DNA from: RUG12461 sp045661345
GTDB taxonomy: Bacteria > Bacillota > Clostridia > Lachnospirales > Lachnospiraceae
Reading direction: 5' to 3'
Length of the DNA: 64,000 nucleotides
Assembly (NCBI GenBank): GCA_045661345.1
Contig: JAZRFM010000034.1
Coordinates: 47,408-111,407 of the forward strand
Shown: positions 60,397 through 64,000 of the stretch, one piece after another
How the letters are laid out: each line of letters starts with the position of its first letter
How positions within the stretch are numbered: the stretch's first letter is position 1
Made by a program: the position numbers and the translations under genes
The notes under the pieces: generated by a model
Database searches by the model: none
Seen by the model: the letters and a program-made list of their open reading frames with translations, nothing else
What the model was told of the DNA's origin: nothing

Positions 60397-62067
60397 ATGC
60401 TACAGTACTTACATGTCAAGAATCTCGCCCTGATCGAGGAAGCCGAGGTAGACTTCACGGACGGGTTCAATGTCCTTACGGGAGAGACCGGCGCCGGGAA
60501 ATCCATTATCATCGGCTCCATCAGTCTGGCACTGGGAGAAAAAGTGCCAAAGGAGCTCCTGCGGGAAGGGGAGGACTCCCTCGTGGAGCTTGTATTTACG
60601 GTCGATGAAGAAACGGCAGACCGGCTTTTCGATCTGGAAGTGACACCTGAAGACGGCACGGTGATTCTGACCAGAAAGATTGTCCATGGTCACAGTACCG
60701 CCAGGATCAATTCAGAGACCGTGACGGCCTCAAAACTCAGGGATGTGGCGGCGCTTCTGATCGATATCCATGGCCAGCATGAGCATCAGTCTCTGCTGAA
60801 AAAAAGCCGGCACCTTGCCATTTTGGACGCATATCTGCCAGCTTCCTTCGCAAAAGAACGGCAGGCATATCAAAGCCATTTTCACAAATGGAAAAACCTG
60901 CGGAACGAATGTCTTTCCCTGTCCATGGACGAAGAGACCAGGAAACGGGAGTTGTCTCTCCTGTCCTTTGAAGCGGATGAAATCCGCAATGCCTCCCTGT
61001 CCCCGGGAGAGGACGAGATCCTGGAGAAGGATTTCCGCAGGCTGTCCGGTGGCAGAAAGATTCTGGATGCCATGTCGCAGGTACAGTCGCTGCTTTCCGA
61101 GGGAAATGAAAATGCCGCGACCTCCATCGGGCGCGCCTGCAGAGAGCTTACGGATATAAAAGAGCTGGACGACAGACTCATGTCCCTGTCCGGACAGCTT
61201 GACGAGATTGACAGCCTGCTTTCCGACTTCAACCACGAGGTAAACGCCTATCTTCTGAACGCGGATTTCTCGGAAGAAGAGTTCGTCCGCACAGAGGAAC
61301 GGCTGAGTGAGATCAACAGGCTGAAGGAAAAATACGGTCATACCACGGAAGAAGTGCTGGAGGCTCTTTCGGAAAAAGAGAAACGCATCGCGACATTATC
61401 CGATCTGGAGAGCTTTCGCAGGGAAAAGCAAAAGGAAATGGAAGCGGAAGAACAGTGCCTGGCGGAATCTGCCGCAAAGATGCATGAGCTCAGGGTACGG
61501 GGAGCAAAAAAACTCTGTGAGGAAATCCGTTCCTCGTTGCTGGAATTGAATTTTTTGGATGTCCGTTTCGAGATGGTGTTTTCCGAAACGGATCATTTTA
61601 CGGAGAGCGGACGGGATGAGGCGGAATTCTTGATCGCCCTGAACCCGGGGGAACACCCGCAATCCCTTTCGAAGGTTGCTTCCGGCGGGGAATTGTCGAG
61701 AATCATGCTTTCGCTAAAGACTGTTTTTGCCAGGCAGGATGGCATCGCCACCATGATCTTTGATGAGATCGATGCCGGGATCAGCGGTCGTACAGCTCAG
61801 GCAGTATCAGAAAAGATGCATGCCCTTTCCCGGTATCACCAGATCATCTGTATCACGCATCTGCCGCAGATTGCCGCCATGGCAGATACGCATTTTCTGA
61901 TTGAAAAAAACAGCAGCAATCAATCCACGGTATCTACGATCCGGACGCTGTCGGAGGAGGAGAGCGTGGAGGAACTGGCAAGGCTTCTCGGGGGGGTCCG
62001 TGTGACGGAGACTGTTCTTGCCAACGCCAGGGAGATGAAAGAGCTGGCAAAGAGGGGGAAATCATGA
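60397..62067 (+). CDS. recN: DNA repair protein RecN
   Basis: A 556-residue SMC-like ATPase for double-strand break repair. Walker A is GETGAGKS (29-36), a central coiled coil spans about 155-370, the ABC signature is VASGGELSRIML and Walker B is TMIFDEIDAGISG. AAAGGAG precedes the ATG. It overlaps glgA by 4 bases as ATGA, an unusual neighbour for recN. Confidence 0.97.
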   Translation: MLQYLHVKNLALIEEAEVDFTDGFNVLTGETGAGKSIIIGSISLALGEKVPKELLREGEDSLVELVFTVDEETADRLFDLEVTPEDGTVILTRKIVHGHSTARINSETVTASKLRDVAALLIDIHGQHEHQSLLKKSRHLAILDAYLPASFAKERQAYQSHFHKWKNLRNECLSLSMDEETRKRELSLLSFEADEIRNASLSPGEDEILEKDFRRLSGGRKILDAMSQVQSLLSEGNENAATSIGRACRELTDIKELDDRLMSLSGQLDEIDSLLSDFNHEVNAYLLNADFSEEEFVRTEERLSEINRLKEKYGHTTEEVLEALSEKEKRIATLSDLESFRREKQKEMEAEEQCLAESAAKMHELRVRGAKKLCEEIRSSLLELNFLDVRFEMVFSETDHFTESGRDEAEFLIALNPGEHPQSLSKVASGGELSRIMLSLKTVFARQDGIATMIFDEIDAGISGRTAQAVSEKMHALSRYHQIICITHLPQIAAMADTHFLIEKNSSNQSTVSTIRTLSEEESVEELARLLGGVRVTETVLANAREMKELAKRGKS

Positions 62068-63518
62068 CCAATGTATTATTTGCCGCGTCGGAAGCGGTTC
62101 CCTACATCAAAACGGGCGGGCTCGCGGATGTGGCAGGGACTCTTCCGGCATATTTCGATCGAAAGGAATATGACGTACGGATCATTTTGCCGAAGTATAC
62201 CTGTATGGAAAAGAAATGGCAAAAGGATCTCACGTTTCTCTGCCATTTTTATGTGGATCTCGGCTGGCGCAAACAATATGCGGGGCTATTCAGGGCGGAA
62301 CATCTGGGAGTCACCTATTATCTTATTGATAACGAATTCTATTTCGGAGGCGCGCAGCCTTACCATCTGATCCATGAAGACATGGAGAAGTTTGCATACT
62401 TTTCCAAGGCCGTCCTGGAGGCTATCCGCCATATGGACTTTCAGCCGGATATTCTGCACTGCCATGACTGGCAGACCGGTCTGGTTCCGGTCTACCTGAA
62501 AACGATTTACAAACAGGATCCGAAGCTCCATTCCCTGAAGACGGTTTTCACGATCCACAATCTGAAATTCCAGGGACGCTGGCATCTTCGCGGCATGCAG
62601 GATATGACGGGACTCCCGGAGTATCTCTTTACATCGGAATATCTGGAGTTTTACGGAGAGGGTAACTGTCTGAAGGGCGGCGTGCTGTTCTCGGATCTGG
62701 TCACAACAGTGAGTCCCAGTTATGCGGCGGAGATCCGCACGCCGGAAGGAGGCGAGGGCCTGGACGGCCTGTTTCGCAACAGGGGAAGCAGACTGTGCGG
62801 TATCATCAACGGCATCGATGAGCGGGAATATGATCCCGAAACCGATTCCGCGATGGCAGCACATTTCTGCGCCGATGACCCGGATCTGACAGATCGGAAA
62901 CGTGCGAACAAGGCGGCCTTCCAGGAGGAAACCGGAATGCCGGTCAGTCCGGACAGATTCCTGATTGGCATGGTCAGCCGCATGACGGATCAGAAGGGAT
63001 TTGATATCATTGCCTACATGCTGGAGGAAATGCTTTCCGCCGGACGCTATCAGTTTGCCATTCTCGGCACGGGAGAGGAACGGTATCAGGATATGTTCCG
63101 CTTCTTTGCGGGGAAATATCCCGACCGGATTACCGTGAAGGTTGGTTATTCTGAAGAGATGGCACATAAGATCTATGCATCCTGTGATGCTTTTCTCATG
63201 CCCTCCCTTTTTGAACCCTGCGGACTTTCCCAGATTATCAGCATGAGATACGGAACGGTACCCATCGTCCGGGAGACCGGGGGCCTCAAGGACACCGTCG
63301 AGCCATACAATGAATACGAAAAGAAAGGCACCGGGTTTTCCTTTGCCAACTACAACGCGCATGAGATGTACGGAACGATTCTCTATGCCTACGATGTGTT
63401 CCGCAATCACCCGGTGGAGTGGGAAGCGCTGATGCGGCGCATCATGAAGCAGGATTTCTCCTGGCATACATCGGTGAATCAATACGCAAAGCTCTATCGG
63501 AGACTGGTACAGGAGTAA
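62064..63518 (+). CDS. glgA: Glycogen (starch) synthase, ADP-glucose type
   Basis: A 484-residue GT5 glycosyltransferase that extends alpha-1,4-glucan from ADP-glucose. The nucleotide-sugar Lys is in KTGGLADVAG (Lys 16), and the C-terminal Rossmann domain has GMVSRMTDQKGFD and the catalytic EPCGLSQ. Length is normal. It is translated with recN (ATGA); glgC, glgD and glgP are not in the window. With amylosucrase and MalQ it would feed the same intracellular glucan pool. Confidence 0.96.
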   Translation: MTNVLFAASEAVPYIKTGGLADVAGTLPAYFDRKEYDVRIILPKYTCMEKKWQKDLTFLCHFYVDLGWRKQYAGLFRAEHLGVTYYLIDNEFYFGGAQPYHLIHEDMEKFAYFSKAVLEAIRHMDFQPDILHCHDWQTGLVPVYLKTIYKQDPKLHSLKTVFTIHNLKFQGRWHLRGMQDMTGLPEYLFTSEYLEFYGEGNCLKGGVLFSDLVTTVSPSYAAEIRTPEGGEGLDGLFRNRGSRLCGIINGIDEREYDPETDSAMAAHFCADDPDLTDRKRANKAAFQEETGMPVSPDRFLIGMVSRMTDQKGFDIIAYMLEEMLSAGRYQFAILGTGEERYQDMFRFFAGKYPDRITVKVGYSEEMAHKIYASCDAFLMPSLFEPCGLSQIISMRYGTVPIVRETGGLKDTVEPYNEYEKKGTGFSFANYNAHEMYGTILYAYDVFRNHPVEWEALMRRIMKQDFSWHTSVNQYAKLYRRLVQE

Positions 63519-63643
63519 TACGATTCTTTCTGCCTTTCGTTCTTTTCGTTCGTATAAATACATGTGGAGGATTTTCTGAGGAATCCGGTCAGTGGGACTG
63601 AATCGTTACGGGCATTGACTGACACGAAAAGGGGGCGCATCAT

Positions 63644-64000
63644 ATGCCAAATATACCACTCAATAATCAGGCGCAGACGATTGAAATCACAGAACGGACA
63701 AACAGGGATTACCTCCGGTTCGTTCCGCAGAGAGAAAATCTGTATCAGAAATTCGGTGAAGGATTTCTCAATCACAACTTATCTGAAGCAGAGCGCAACG
63801 CCAAGAAAAACGACACCCGGTCCGATCTGTATAAAAAGAGAGCGAATGCCAGGCTTCTTAACAAAAGGGTTGATCAGCTCCAACACCGGAAAAGAGTTCT
63901 GATGCAGGAGCAAATGGCCGACCGTCCCGTGCAGTGTCCCGATGATACCTATCGCGACATCTCGTCTTTTATGACATCCTCCAATACAGCTATCAACAAA
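63644..64000 (+). CDS. Start of an unknown gene, cut by the window edge
   Basis: An ATG at 63644, after a GGGGG-containing purine-rich site, opens a frame of 119 codons with no stop before the window ends. The protein begins MPNIPLNNQAQTIEITERTN and is hydrophilic, with many Lys, Arg, Asn and Gln, and has no signal peptide. A coil-prone stretch (LLNKRVDQLQHRKRVLMQEQ) lies near residue 75. Its composition resembles the giant proteins at 26316 and 31109, but I see no convincing aligned motif, so I do not assign it to them. The 125 bases before it contain a possible -10 TATAAA near 63553 and nothing else clear. Confidence 0.6.
   Translation, partial: MPNIPLNNQAQTIEITERTNRDYLRFVPQRENLYQKFGEGFLNHNLSEAERNAKKNDTRSDLYKKRANARLLNKRVDQLQHRKRVLMQEQMADRPVQCPDDTYRDISSFMTSSNTAINK

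Noticed and set aside
1..64000. CRISPR arrays, insertion sequences, prophage genes or attachment sites.
   Set aside because: No spaced direct repeats, transposase motifs, integrase or phage structural genes were seen; the two tRNA genes show no duplicated 3' end nearby.

Overview
The window looks like a chromosomal segment of an anaerobic Gram-positive of the Clostridia, most likely Lachnospiraceae-like. This is inferred from gene order and protein character: alaS / ireB-ruvX-DUF1292, an Asp23-nusB pair, xseA-xseB-ispA-dxs-tlyA-nadK-recN, RNase J, LacI-controlled ABC sugar uptake with GH13/GH65 enzymes, AGGAGG ribosome sites, and a complete tRNA gene without encoded CCA. Coding density is high, genes often overlap as ATGA, and no stretch over 300 bases lacks a gene. 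I see no insertion sequence, prophage, CRISPR array or rRNA.

Layout. 1-3.9 kb: the 3' end of a tRNA-Val(GAC), its terminator, and two tandem membrane-anchored SpoIIE/RsbU-type phosphatases; the first has lost a metal-binding Asp. 3.9-25.6 kb: a carbohydrate island. A leftward operon (two GH13 alpha-glucosidases and a CLC antiporter) diverges from two LacI regulators. Then come two paralogous sugar-binding lipoproteins, a GH65 phosphorylase with beta-phosphoglucomutase, two permeases, a DUF624 protein, a GH32 invertase, an amylosucrase, a shrunken binding-protein-like lipoprotein, 4-alpha-glucanotransferase and a metallo-beta-lactamase-fold protein. No ABC ATPase is encoded here, so a shared MsmX-type ATPase elsewhere is expected. 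25.6-26.1 kb: RNase HI.

26.3-37.7 kb holds the least explained region: a 1007-residue and a 2182-residue protein, homologous to each other and built of repeats of roughly 260-360 residues that I cannot assign to a known family, with two paralogous two-domain GNAT-like acetyltransferases between them. I regard this four-gene block as the best candidate for an undescribed system.

37.7-50.1 kb: housekeeping genes, namely a small membrane protein, alaS, a fructokinase-like kinase, ireB-ruvX-DUF1292-RNase J-MltG-like-TrmR-U32, a lactonase, a HAD phosphatase, tRNA-Arg(CCG) and an SH3-domain surface protein. 50.2-63.5 kb: an RsuA-type pseudouridine synthase, ligA, a zinc-ribbon protein, Asp23-like, nusB, xseAB, ispA, dxs, tlyA, nadK, recN and glgA. 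A new reading frame runs off the right edge.

How the genes fit together (inference). Imported alpha-glucosides are cut by GH13 enzymes or phosphorolysed by GH65, whose beta-glucose 1-phosphate is converted by PgmB. Sucrose is split by GH32 or turned into glucan plus fructose by amylosucrase. MalQ and GlgA act on the glucan pool, and the fructokinase recovers the fructose.
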